Assembly: GCF_963678635.1 (NCBI RefSeq) | Contig: NC_087065.1 | Location: forward strand, 36,231,888-36,295,887 | Origin: Symsagittifera roscoffensis | Taxonomy: Eukaryota; Xenacoelomorpha; Acoela; Convolutidae | Direction: 5' to 3' | DNA length: 64,000 nt | Shown: positions 20,004-28,676 of the stretch, one piece after another | How positions within the stretch are numbered: position 1 is the first letter of the stretch | How the letters are laid out: each line of letters starts with the position of its first letter | Notes under the pieces: generated by a model | Database searches by the model: none | What the model saw: only the letters and a program-made list of their open reading frames with translations | What the model was told of the DNA's origin: nothing | Made by a program: the position numbers and the translations under genes

Positions 20004-20521
20004 GGCGATTTCGAGGGTTCTATCATGTCGTATTCAAGCAGCATTTCTATTTCCGCTCGGCACGCTTCCGATTTATGTGGCGTCATTCGCCTTGCGCCTT
20101 CCCTATGGGGAACGGCGCCCTTTTCTAGTTCGATTTCGTGTTCGACGAAATTACAGCTACCGATATCCGCCTTATGTTTTGAAAATACATCTGCGTTCCG
20201 ATTTAGGAGGTCCCACAATTTTTCGAAATCTCCCTCACCTATTTTCCCTTTTAAATGTTCTATCTCTGGCAAAACCGGTTTGTCAGGTTCTAGTTCATAT
20301 GACGAGGGGCGTTCCGGAAAATTCGAGCAGCTTGATAACCCGTCGTCCGTTTCGGATTTCATTGAAAACAGTTCATGAATAGATTTTAATTCATTAATCC
20401 TCTTTAAAATTTTATCTTTATTGGTATGATAAGGACAGTCTTTCACACTGTATTTCTTCAAGTTTTGTGTCTCCTCATAGTCGGTCCTCATCGGCAAAGC
20501 GTAGCCAAGCTTCTTTCCACG
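19970..20521 (-). CDS. pol: Element A protease-RT linker and RT N-terminus (frame-shifted fragment)
   Basis: Open from 20521 to the stop at 19970, in the same frame as the protease half upstream and separated from it by TAG at 20524-20522. The last 60 residues are typical of the Ty3/gypsy RT entrance (VEHEIELEKGAVPHREGARR, EYDMIEPSKSPWACGVVMAK). The continuation of RT is in the next frame from about 20003, so one small indel near 19985 explains the break. The TTG at 20497 is not needed as a start; the segment is better read as part of pol. Confidence 0.8.
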   Translation of the reverse strand, partial: RGKKLGYALPMRTDYEETQNLKKYSVKDCPYHTNKDKILKRINELKSIHELFSMKSETDDGLSSCSNFPERPSSYELEPDKPVLPEIEHLKGKIGEGDFEKLWDLLNRNADVFSKHKADIGSCNFVEHEIELEKGAVPHREGARRMTPHKSEACRAEIEMLLEYDMIEPSKSPWACGVVMAKK

Positions 20522-21061
20522 CTAGATTGAAACCGTGGTGTCCAGTGTGTTCAACAACACACTGACACACAGTCCGTTTCGCGTTACCGAGAAGCTCCGG
20601 CCTAAAATCACCGAACTCTGACTATTTGGATTCGGTACCAAGCAAACCTGTTTACTATCACTTAACGAATTCAAATTTCTCATTCTAAAAATTGCTACCA
20701 CAGCCTGTCCTGATTGTAATTTTACTTTTCTATCCAAAAAAATTGGTACCTTGTTTTCGTCTGTTATTATCCTATTAATTGGTTTCTTAACATACTTCCG
20801 GTCCGGGTTTCTAATCCGTATCAGACCGTTGTTCAAGTCAATCATCACGTCAAAATTCCTGACAAAATCTCTGCGCAAGATGAATTGGTCGGCGTCGTCC
20901 AGATTCTCTACCACCAGGAAGCTCATCCAAAGATCCCGTCCCCCCATGTGGAGGACCGTTATTGGTGTTCTTCCGGCCACGTAGATAGCTCCTCGATTGA
21001 CGGCGGCCAGTCGGAGATTCGTTGGAATTAGATCTTCCCGCGTGAAGCCATTCTTTCCCAA
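20522..21061 (-). CDS. pol: Element A aspartic protease, C-terminal half
   Basis: The second half of a retropepsin-like domain: TREDLIPTNLRLAAVN, then ITVLHMGGRDLWMSFLVVE, then DQFILRRDFVRNFDVMIDL, where the usual ILG-x-D appears as ILRRD. It lies one frame away from the catalytic half (21028-21486), with a frameshift near 21045. It ends at TAG 20524-20522 before the RT-proximal segment in the same frame. The continuous family-like sequence on both sides says the break is a mutation in this copy. Confidence 0.8.
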   Translation of the reverse strand: MGKNGFTREDLIPTNLRLAAVNRGAIYVAGRTPITVLHMGGRDLWMSFLVVENLDDADQFILRRDFVRNFDVMIDLNNGLIRIRNPDRKYVKKPINRIITDENKVPIFLDRKVKLQSGQAVVAIFRMRNLNSLSDSKQVCLVPNPNSQSSVILGRSFSVTRNGLCVSVLLNTLDTTVSI

Positions 21062-21486
21062 GTTTTTATCGGCATTACACTCACCACCGCTCCTGTGTCC
21101 AGAAGCCCTGTGACTCCGATTTTTGTTCCGTTGGTGTCGAGCAGATGTGCGGTCACATCTGCTTCATACCCAATGTGTACTGCGTCTTGTTCCATCATGG
21201 CGTCATGGCCTATCCTGCGGACTTTGAGTTCCTCTTCTCCCAAATAGATCTGCCCCATTTGGTCATCATCTGTTGTTACATAAGTCCTGGTGTAAATACT
21301 GATTCCATCCACATTCAGCATTACTTGATACGGCCCATAGACCTCTAGGTAGCGTCCATGAAGTTTCTTCATGCGAGGGCCACCCGTCGTTAGTAGTGCT
21401 CGCAAGCTCTCGACTCGGTGCGTGGCTCCACCTGCCTCAGATAATCTGCATATGTGTCCAAATGCATCAAAGTGAACTCGGATGGT
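21028..21486 (-). CDS. pol: Element A aspartic protease, catalytic half
   Basis: The frame is open from 21486 to 21028 and lies in the -1 frame relative to gag, overlapping the gag end by 97 nt, as in programmed gag-pol frameshifting. It carries the retropepsin active site GLLDTGAVVSVMP (Asp-Thr-Gly) near 21080-21110. No ATG is present in the overlap, which also supports frameshift expression. I do not see a canonical X-XXY-YYZ slippery heptamer in the overlap. The domain is cut after the active-site strand by an indel. Confidence 0.8.
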   Translation of the reverse strand, partial: TIRVHFDAFGHICRLSEAGGATHRVESLRALLTTGGPRMKKLHGRYLEVYGPYQVMLNVDGISIYTRTYVTTDDDQMGQIYLGEEELKVRRIGHDAMMEQDAVHIGYEADVTAHLLDTNGTKIGVTGLLDTGAVVSVMPIKTWERMASRGKI

Positions 21487-23597
21487 TCACTCAGATTTCT
21501 GATCACCTGATGTCCAGCCACTGAGATTATCGATTGTATCTTGCTTCCTTGCGGCACCATGCCGAACCTCTGACCGGAGATCACATTAAGCTTCATGCTA
21601 AAACTGCTTGGTGCTTTAGTTTCCTCGAACTCCGTTTCTTCGAAGGTATTCAGTTGCTCCTGAAGTTTTTCATTCTCCAGTTCAAGTTTCACTTTCTGTT
21701 CGATCTCTTTCGTCACTAGTTCCTGCTGCACTCTATTTAGAGCATCCCTCGCGGCTGCCTTATAATCGACCTTGAAGTCGTGAGCCGCAGTTGCTGGTTC
21801 CGGCTCACGTGTCTCCTCTATTACCGCTTGCATTTTCTTTGCCGCCAGCTCTTGAGGTTTATCCTTTCTGCGTGCCTCTGCTTCACTCAAAAGTCGAGCC
21901 TTGCTGGCTTTCACTCCTGACAAAGCTTCTTCATGTCTTGGATGCTTAATGTCTGCCACTGCATCCCAGAATTGCGGACAATCTGATTTAAAATGACCTT
22001 CCAAGTTGCAAAAGAAACACCTCGGGCCAAATTTCGCAATTACTCCTCTCATGAAATCCTCATGGTCCAACTCTGACGCATCTTCGTCCTCGAGGCTAAA
22101 GCCTATTGCTTTCATGCCTTGTTTGTAAGCTGGGCATGCTGACACATGATGATCCGTTGAACTGCAATTAGCACAAGAGCGTCTCTTGTCCATATCATCC
22201 CTCGGTTTGTACCAATTGTTCCCTTGGTTTGCTGGTCCGTTGTTAAAATTGCCATAATTGTTCTTGTAATATCCAGATCTCGAAGGAGGTTTCAACAAAA
22301 GATACTCCTTTGATTTGAGCCTCAACTCCTCCGGTGTTGGCGCATTAGTTGATAGTGGTGTGTAATGCGTTGCTAGCATCGTACGAAGTTCATCATTTTT
22401 CACACCATCGATGAATTTTGAGGCTACGGCCAGGTTCATCCTTCGGTTTGACTCATCCGGTTGGCTGCGTCTTCTCAGCATTTCGAAATCATCGAGAAAC
22501 TTGTCTATGGTTTCATCTTCTCGTTGCCTCCGTTTCTCGAAGCGCATCATCGCCTGGTGCCCCTGCACCCCTGATCCGAAACGGTTTAACAAGATTTCGA
22601 AGATTTTCTCAGCAGTGTCACGTTGATACTGTTTCTTGGCCATGACACAGTTCAGGGCTGTCCCTTCTAAGTTGCTGGTGAGCGCGCTGCATTCCTGTCT
22701 CTCCGACAAGTCCTCTTCCTCGAAATGCAGCTTCATTACCTCTGTCCAGGTATCAATACAGCCATCAGATTCGTCTTTGTAGCATCTTGGCTTCTTAAAG
22801 ACTCTTCTGGACTTCTCACTGCGTTCATTGGTTCTAGATAACCGCGTCAGGAATGTCTCCAAAGACCTGTTCAGGGGTTCAAATGCTGTGGCCATTGCCG
22901 TAGCATCCCTTGAGTGTCCCGCTTGAGTGTCCTCACACCTCGTCGAAGGCTCTGTGTGCGGTGCATCCCTGCAATCCGAATCACCGTGAGCGCTTCCCGC
23001 TTGGCCCTCATGACTCCTCCTCGGGCTTGCATGCCCCCTGTTGCCGGAATCACTTCTCCCAGTCGCATGTGTGCCTTGCGTTGGTCGTTCGTTAGAGGTT
23101 TGTCTGTTCCCCGTTGAACTTGCTCTGCTGTTCGGGCCCCATGCTCCATTACCCCTTGTGGCATAGCCTGACGAACTGCCCCTGCCTCTAGTGGATCCAT
23201 ACGTCTTCCTCCTTTGATGTTCATTGAAGTTCACCCTCGGTTCCCTGCTGGGATCTCCCGAGTTCGGCTCTCCTTCTTTTGGTCCACTCTTGCTGCTTAG
23301 TAGCCCGTCCAACCTATCCATGATAGCCTGAGTTCGCCTCTCCATCATCGCGTCTATCTTTGTGTCAAGAGTCCCAAGAGACTGCTCTTGCTGAATTCTT
23401 AACCTCTCCATGTCGTCTCTTAAGCGTAACTCTCGCTGCTCCGCCTCTCTGGTCATTCGCGACAAGTTCTTCGCCATATGCTCGTCCGTTCTTTCTTTCA
23501 AGCGTTTTTCGATCCTGCCAACTTCCTGTCTATTGCGGTTTATTTCTTCCCGCAGACTTTCTCTTTCAATGTGAACTGCTCTTTCTAGTTCACTCAT
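21390..23597 (-). CDS. gag: Element A Gag (capsid and nucleocapsid)
   Basis: 735 codons from ATG 23597. Residues 1-110 are a strong coiled coil (SLREEINRNRQEVGRIEKRL). Residues ~115-230 are a Ser/Gly/Arg-rich disordered stretch. A retrotransposon capsid domain follows at ~270-420 (DGCIDTWTEVMKLHFEEEDL, LNRFGSGVQGHQAMMRFEKR). There are two CCHC zinc knuckles (CANCSSTDHHVSAC and CFFCNLEGHFKSDC) near residues 470-545, then a charged helical tail. The start overlaps the upstream ORF stop as ATGA, so translation may be coupled, or the upstream ORF may originally have been fused. It binds and packages element RNA into particles. Confidence 0.85.
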   Translation of the reverse strand: MSELERAVHIERESLREEINRNRQEVGRIEKRLKERTDEHMAKNLSRMTREAEQRELRLRDDMERLRIQQEQSLGTLDTKIDAMMERRTQAIMDRLDGLLSSKSGPKEGEPNSGDPSREPRVNFNEHQRRKTYGSTRGRGSSSGYATRGNGAWGPNSRASSTGNRQTSNERPTQGTHATGRSDSGNRGHASPRRSHEGQAGSAHGDSDCRDAPHTEPSTRCEDTQAGHSRDATAMATAFEPLNRSLETFLTRLSRTNERSEKSRRVFKKPRCYKDESDGCIDTWTEVMKLHFEEEDLSERQECSALTSNLEGTALNCVMAKKQYQRDTAEKIFEILLNRFGSGVQGHQAMMRFEKRRQREDETIDKFLDDFEMLRRRSQPDESNRRMNLAVASKFIDGVKNDELRTMLATHYTPLSTNAPTPEELRLKSKEYLLLKPPSRSGYYKNNYGNFNNGPANQGNNWYKPRDDMDKRRSCANCSSTDHHVSACPAYKQGMKAIGFSLEDEDASELDHEDFMRGVIAKFGPRCFFCNLEGHFKSDCPQFWDAVADIKHPRHEEALSGVKASKARLLSEAEARRKDKPQELAAKKMQAVIEETREPEPATAAHDFKVDYKAAARDALNRVQQELVTKEIEQKVKLELENEKLQEQLNTFEETEFEETKAPSSFSMKLNVISGQRFGMVPQGSKIQSIISVAGHQVIRNLSEPSEFTLMHLDTYADYLRQVEPRTESRACEHY

Positions 23598-24013
23598 CCT
23601 TTTGACATCTGCTCGTTTTGCTCTCCTAAACTGTCCACTATGTTGTTTAAAGCTTCTTCTAGTGCTGCCCCGTTATCCACGAGTGGCGTCACTAGTGGCG
23701 GTGTAACCCTGTCGGTCCCAGGTAGCTTCGTGCTGGTCGAGATCCGGGCCTTGACTCTCTGTCTCGACGTCTTTTCATTATCTATTTCAGGATCCGCTAA
23801 CGCGTTGCCTAGCCCTCTGGTTCTACTCTCTCCAGTTTGTGGCTCTGAACTTGTCCTAATCGCGAAGTCTTTTGACTGGCCCGGTGTGTTTGCCTCCTTG
23901 CTTATCGTTGTCACTACACCTAATTTGTCCATGGTTCCAGTCTCTCTTCCTACGTATGCCTCGTTCTCCTGGATCGAACTGTTGAGGCTGACCTGAGATC
24001 CAAAGTCCCCTTG
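23594..24013 (-). CDS. Element A pre-gag ORF, second part
   Basis: This continues in phase from the 186-codon ORF across TAG at 24016-24014 and stays open 139 codons to TGA at 23596-23594. The TGA overlaps the gag ATG as ATGA. The first ATG is at 23932. The content is Ser/Thr/Glu-rich and probably disordered, ending in a short helix (ALEEALNNIVDSLGEQNEQ). The codons around the TAG are GAG TAG CAA GGG. CAA after UAG is half of the tobamovirus-type readthrough context, but the following codon does not fit, so a nonsense mutation is equally possible. Confidence 0.5.
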   Translation of the reverse strand, partial: QGDFGSQVSLNSSIQENEAYVGRETGTMDKLGVVTTISKEANTPGQSKDFAIRTSSEPQTGESRTRGLGNALADPEIDNEKTSRQRVKARISTSTKLPGTDRVTPPLVTPLVDNGAALEEALNNIVDSLGEQNEQMSKG

Positions 24014-24574
24014 CTACTCTTCATCCTCTTCCTCCTGGGATTCACCGTCGTTCCCTGCTCCTCCTCCCATGCTGAATGGAAAGATGTTTCCGAAGGTGTT
24101 CTTCATTCTTTCTGAGAATGATGATGACGTTGTTTGTTTCCCAGTTCCGCCTGCCGTCATAGTGTTGTCTGTCGGAGATCTTCTAGTTGCCGTTACTTCA
24201 GTTGAGATGTCGGACAGTTCCGACATCTCCTCTCGATCCAATGTCCCGGTGGAAGTGGCAAAATCATGGCCTTGTTCTACCGGAGTAGATTCACTCGCCA
24301 GCCTTCTGCCTCTCCCATTCAGTCCATTTACTTCCTGGTTGTCGTTCATGGTATGGTCCGTATTGACCTCCACTTCTAACAGTTCTTTTCGCTCTTCTGA
24401 GGTCTTCTGACTTCTCGTTTCAACCATTCTGCCTGAAACCGTCCCTTTTTTATCAGACCGGGATCGCTTGATCCAATCCACAAAAGGATCGGTCATCGTC
24501 TTTCTCTGCTCCTCAGGTATGAATTTCCTAGAGCTATTACCTCGTTTTGGTATCCTTGACTTGTCTAGACTCAT
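24014..24574 (-). CDS. Element A pre-gag ORF, first part (186 aa)
   Basis: It starts at ATG 24574 (MSLDKSRIPKRGNSS) and ends at TAG 24016-24014. The product is hydrophilic and low-complexity: a basic N-terminus, a Thr/Glu/Ser-rich middle, then a short FGNIFPFSMGGGAG segment and an acidic end. This is the first ORF after the long leader, so it is likely the element's first translated product. No domain recognised. Confidence 0.55.
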   Translation of the reverse strand: MSLDKSRIPKRGNSSRKFIPEEQRKTMTDPFVDWIKRSRSDKKGTVSGRMVETRSQKTSEERKELLEVEVNTDHTMNDNQEVNGLNGRGRRLASESTPVEQGHDFATSTGTLDREEMSELSDISTEVTATRRSPTDNTMTAGGTGKQTTSSSFSERMKNTFGNIFPFSMGGGAGNDGESQEEEDEE

Positions 24575-25260
24575 TCTCTATTTGTCACTTTCTAATGCCT
24601 ATTCTTGACTCAATTGCTAGAGACCTTATAGTTCTATTAACAATAATAATGACACAACACAATAAATTTCACCAGATTCTATTAAATAGTGACCACGAAT
24701 CCCTGTATGTTATCAAAGTACAGTTTGTATAAAATTTATTCACACTAACCGAATATCGGTGGTAAGATTTGAAAACTAGCACAATATGATGTTATCAGTC
24801 AATTTAAAAGATAGTGTACTCACTACCCAATCAGGCACAGTTTATGTTGATTTAAAATCAAAAAAATATATAAAGAAAAAGCTTTCCCTGCTCAGTGTTG
24901 CACCAAACAGACAAAACTTTGAAGGCAGTAATTTTCTCAAGTGGGCGTCTATTGCACCCACCGAGTACTGTGTTACCTTTCTGCCTTCGGACTGCCCGAG
25001 CTAGACCTACTGAAATCCTCAGGGCAGTCACTTTTCCCAAAAACGTATTATGTTACAATCCACACCAATGTATCACGCTCTTTTTAATTTAGACTTAGTG
25101 TCGCGAATATCCGAGTTCGGACCTGTTTTGTTTTAGTCTGGTTCTTATTGAAAGGCAAGTTACCAGTGCAGTCACTGATAGCTAGCCTGTGTGCTATTAA
25201 CCTAATACCTCTCACTTTTTAGTCTTTCTCTCTTCTACCTAAGTCCTTAATAAAACAATA

Positions 25261-25600
25261 CCCCTCCGGATTGGCACAAATAGGACCTTTCCGGACTGTC
25301 AGAATATAGACCCCTCCGGATTGGGACCCCTCCGAGTTAGTTAATATAAGACCCCTCCGGTTTTGGACCCCTCCGAATTAGCAACTATAAGACCCCTCCG
25401 GATTCGGAACCCTCTTAACTTGAAAAAAAAAAAATTTGACCCTTCCGGATCGGGAACCCTCCGGTTTTGTAAAAGTAGCTTTTCGGAGATTTCCTACTTT
25501 CAACCTATACCCCTCCGGATACGTTCTCCGATGCAATTTTGCTCTTTCAATTAACTAGGAAGGGTATGCACTACTTTCCTAGACCCTTCCGGATTGAAGT
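25261..25600 (-). repeat. Dense cluster of CCCCTCCGGATTG-type motifs
   Basis: About eleven variants occur in 340 bp (CCCCTCCGGATTGG, CCCCTCCGAGTTAG, CCCCTCCGGTTTTGG, CCCCTCCGAATTAG, CCCTTCCGGATCGG and others), many followed by TAAGA/TATAAGA-like spacers of 15-40 bp. The core TCCGGA is palindromic. The same word is in both LTRs. Confidence 0.7.
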
Positions 25601-27430
25601 TAAGCCTCTTATTTGACAATTCACACTAACGGTGAAGGGTCTTATCGCTCGCCTAACTTCGGCTCTCTTAAGCTTTTGCTGTGCCTCTAGCCTTCCCTTT
25701 TCGTCTAGAACAGCCTAAAGTTACTTTATTCAACCGCTATCACCTTTTAGTAGGGGTATAAGGGCTTTTCTAAAAGAAATTTATAAAACGTGAAGGGTGT
25801 ACCCTTCCAAATTGAGGAATTTGCTAAAAACAATCTCAAAAAATTTTCACGCTTACTTTTCCGAAAAACTTTTGTCCCTATCAGTAACTTCAGCAAATTT
25901 TTGATCTACTGGTACCAAGATCAACTCAATATGCTCAGTAGTTCCAAAGTTATTAACTAAAACGTCTTTTTTCTAAACTCAAAAACTTTTCTCTCTTATA
26001 GGTTCCGCCTAACTTTTTCCGTAAATGAGGTCCTTTCGACTTAAAAATTATTGATCCGAGCTCAGAAGGCCTATACTCTTCTAGTTCAATGCAAAAGACC
26101 CGATCTAAAACGCTTTTGCTGAAAAATTTTGCGAAAAACTATGCTACCTGTACCCCTCCGGATTGATGAATCCACCAAATCAAACACGTTAAGTTCGATT
26201 TCTCTGAAACCCGGAAGGCTTTCGGGTAGCGGGTTTTAAAACTTGTAGATTCACTAGTGGAAGTTGTCCGAACAACTATTTTTGCTGTTGTAACTCAAAA
26301 ATTTCAAAAAATTTTCTGAATTTATAGTGTTTCGTTTTCTCAAAAATCACGAACTTTCGATTTTCGGTACCAAAATAGTTCCAACCACTTCCGAACTAAA
26401 CTTAACCGGTTCTATCTATTATGGTAGTGCAGTTACGATGTAACACACTAACTTAGCGTTTTTTTCCGTTTCAAAAAATATCGATATCTCAAAAATCGCG
26501 ACTTGTGGGGGGATCAAAATATCGCTATTTTGACCCTAAAAACCGGTCTGTTTTCGTTGTTTTTCACTGAAAAACGATATAAGACTATTAATATAGGCTA
26601 TATAAGTAATAATATTAGTAATACTATACCCCTCCGGGTTTGTTTAATATCCGAATTAAGGTGCTTAACTCGGATATTCGCAGTTCGGTGAAGGGTCACT
26701 ACAGTGCAGCACTGTCGAGCCCCCCACAGATTACTATCTTAGCTTTTGTACCAAAAGGGATACAAAATTTGTTAACGATACCCAACAGTCGATTGTTGTT
26801 GTCGTTGAGCCTCTTCTTGTTGCTCCTTGTACTGCTTGCCGGATCAGCCTTCTCCCAAGACCCCTCCGAATTGAGCGCAAATCAGCTGACCCTTCCGGGT
26901 TGAGCGCAATTTATCATTAACGTGCTTAAATGCTCAAATAACCCTACAGTACAAGCCTCACAAACGGCTACAAAACTGATTGTAATGATCCTGACTGATA
27001 TAATTGCCTGTAACAACAATATATCTATCAACAACAAACGGGGGGGTTGGATCACATCTTGTCTGGGGGGATGATTTCTACTGATTTTCTACTTTTTTAC
27101 TGTTTTTGGTTTTTTCGGCAATTTTTTTATATTTTTTGTTTTTCTTGGGTACTATACTACTTTTTGTTTGGTTTTACTTATATCTTTAAGTGTTTTTGGT
27201 CATAAACCACTCAGGGGATGAGGGGTTCGCGATTCCCCCCACCCTTCCTGGTTCGTGAATTTTCGGTCTTAACTAGGTTAAAAAACTATTCACGGTAATC
27301 CGGAAGGCTTCCGCGTTCCGAACTACCCTTCCGCCCCGGCGGTTTAAGCCTATTAAGGGCGTTAATGTGAGCATCCGCTCGGCTCGGAGTGCTCGTTAAC
27401 GGTTCTGCCGGTCATGATGCTAAAAAGAAT

Positions 27431-27447
27431 AACACCCAGGAGCGCCA
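27431..27447 (-). promoter_or_regulatory. Candidate primer-binding site of element A
   Basis: On the sense strand, 12 nt after the 5' LTR, TGGCGCTCCTGGGTGTT starts with the TGG expected to pair with a tRNA CCA end. I cannot name the tRNA from memory. The 12-nt offset is larger than usual. Confidence 0.4.
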
Positions 27448-27459
27448 TAAAAACATGTA

Positions 27460-28385
27460 TGTAACATTCGCCCGGAAGATACATATTGACGGATAACAAA
27501 ACTAAGTCTTAAGACGACTGGCTAACGTCTAAACAGAGCTTTGCATGCTTTTCACCGTCTCTACCAAGCCAGTACTTTTCGGTGGTCTATCTAACATCGG
27601 GTCGACAAAAACGTTACTGCTCTCCGGCTTCGACCAGAACGCTCAAATTAATTTAATTACATGCAAATAGTGAGCTCATGGCTGGGTCTCAGTATCCCCA
27701 GACCACGAGGTCACTCCTAAAAATAGGGTTACTACTTATTATATTACTATTGTTTTTGTTCAGTAGATAAAAATCATCATCTCCATCGAAGATGGATCAA
27801 CCCTCTCCCCCCCCCCCAACTCCTAGCACCTCATCCTTGTCAAAACTAATCCAAATATCAATTAAATTCAAGTCAGGACATGGCAGGATGCTAAAAGTTT
27901 ACGTGGCAGGATAAAAGTTACAGTTCCTTTACCCTTCCGGATTGACGAATCCGCTGAATCAAGCTCGTTAATCTTGATTTCCTCCTATTCCGGAAGGCTG
28001 GTTTCTTACCCTTTACCGTTGCTCGCAACGGCCTTGCAACTATTGCAGCAGCACAATAGTTGCAACTCGGAACGTCCTCTGCTATTCTGTAGTTCGTTGT
28101 CGTTTTTAATCTCGATTTTCGTCCTGTTCGCTGTCGCAGATAAAGTTGTTCTTGTTTTTTTCTCGTTTTTTAGCCAAAATGGCCGTTTCTAACATTTCTC
28201 AGAAATATGACGTCATAATTCGAATTTTTGAAATTTAAAAATACTAGAATATTCCAGCCCTCACCGTTTGGCCAATCGTTCCAATAACGTTCTTAGTTCT
28301 TAATAACCACCAATCCGGAAGGCTTACTGCTAAAAATTCGAAGTCTGCACAAATTGCATTTTGGCCATTCTGGTCGAATGCCACA
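27460..28385 (-). repeat. Element A 5' LTR
   Basis: It matches 10214-11135 with about 17 substitutions and a longer poly-C run. Boundaries are TGTAACATTCG and GAATGCCACA on the plus strand. The base after it starts GCAATAACT, which continues the reading frame broken at 10213. Confidence 0.95.
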
Positions 28386-28676
28386 GCAATAACTTCAAGG
28401 TCTCTTGGTTTACATATGTCAGACGAGCAGCTGAGAATTGCCCTGAGCTTCCGACAAGGTGCACCAATTTGTTCCTCACACACCTGTTGATGTGGCGCCA
28501 AGGTTGAAGTGGATGGATCACGCAGCCGGAGTCACCATTTAAGGCACAACATCATGTCTGCGCAGCCAGAGTCGCCATGCAAGGCACCACCTCCGCAACG
28601 AGATTATCCACAAAGCGTTGCAGAGTTCCTAGATGCCCGCAGAATTGGAACCAGCAGGTCTAGTAGTAGTAGTAGG
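28386..28676 (+). pseudogene. Decayed non-LTR RT element, 3' fragment (continuation of 9600-10213)
   Basis: It resumes the frame interrupted by element A: ITSRSLGLHMSDEQLRIAL, then SFRQGAPICSSHTC and a zinc-finger-like CGAKVEVDGSRSRSHHL. These are C-terminal features of RT-bearing elements: a Cys/His pattern followed by a GLHGL/SHHL-like block. A stop lies between the Cys pairs, so it is dead. It ends around an AGTAGTAGTAGT run near 28660. Confidence 0.6.

Larger units (their letters stand above)
24575..27459 (-). other. Element A 5' leader (2.9 kb) rich in TCCGGA motifs
   Basis: No gene is convincing in this stretch between the first ORF and the 5' LTR. Its hallmark is an interspersed motif of the form (A)CCCCTCCGGATTG, densest at 25261-25600. 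A 26153-26220 block repeats the LTR hairpin design: CCCCTCCGGATTGATGAATC followed by CCCGGAAGGCT. Another such block is at 27236-27312. Two adjacent copies at 26860-26905 are followed by GAGCGCAA. Composition outside the motifs is AT-rich. Confidence 0.6.
10214..28385 (-). mobile_element. Element A: large Ty3/gypsy-type LTR retrotransposon, decayed
   Basis: Two direct LTRs (10214-11135 and 27460-28385), both TGT...ACA, enclose 16.3 kb. On the minus strand the order is a 2.9 kb leader, gag, aspartic protease, RT, RNase H and integrase, then extra ORFs. The LTRs differ at about 17 sites by eye, plus a poly-C length difference, roughly 2%. The coding part carries in-frame stops at 24016, 20524, 17450, 17390 and 12421 and frameshifts near 21045 and 19985, so this copy is probably inactive. 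It is inserted in a plus-strand RT pseudogene with GCA on both sides, a 3-bp candidate target duplication. RT-RNase H-integrase order and the RT sequence place it in Ty3/gypsy (Metaviridae). Confidence 0.9.

Noticed and set aside
28659-28672. (TAG)n run read as the same tail type as the CR1-like element
   Set aside because: On the sense strand of the decayed minus-strand element it is (CTA)n, not (TAG)n, so it is not evidence that the two elements are one family.
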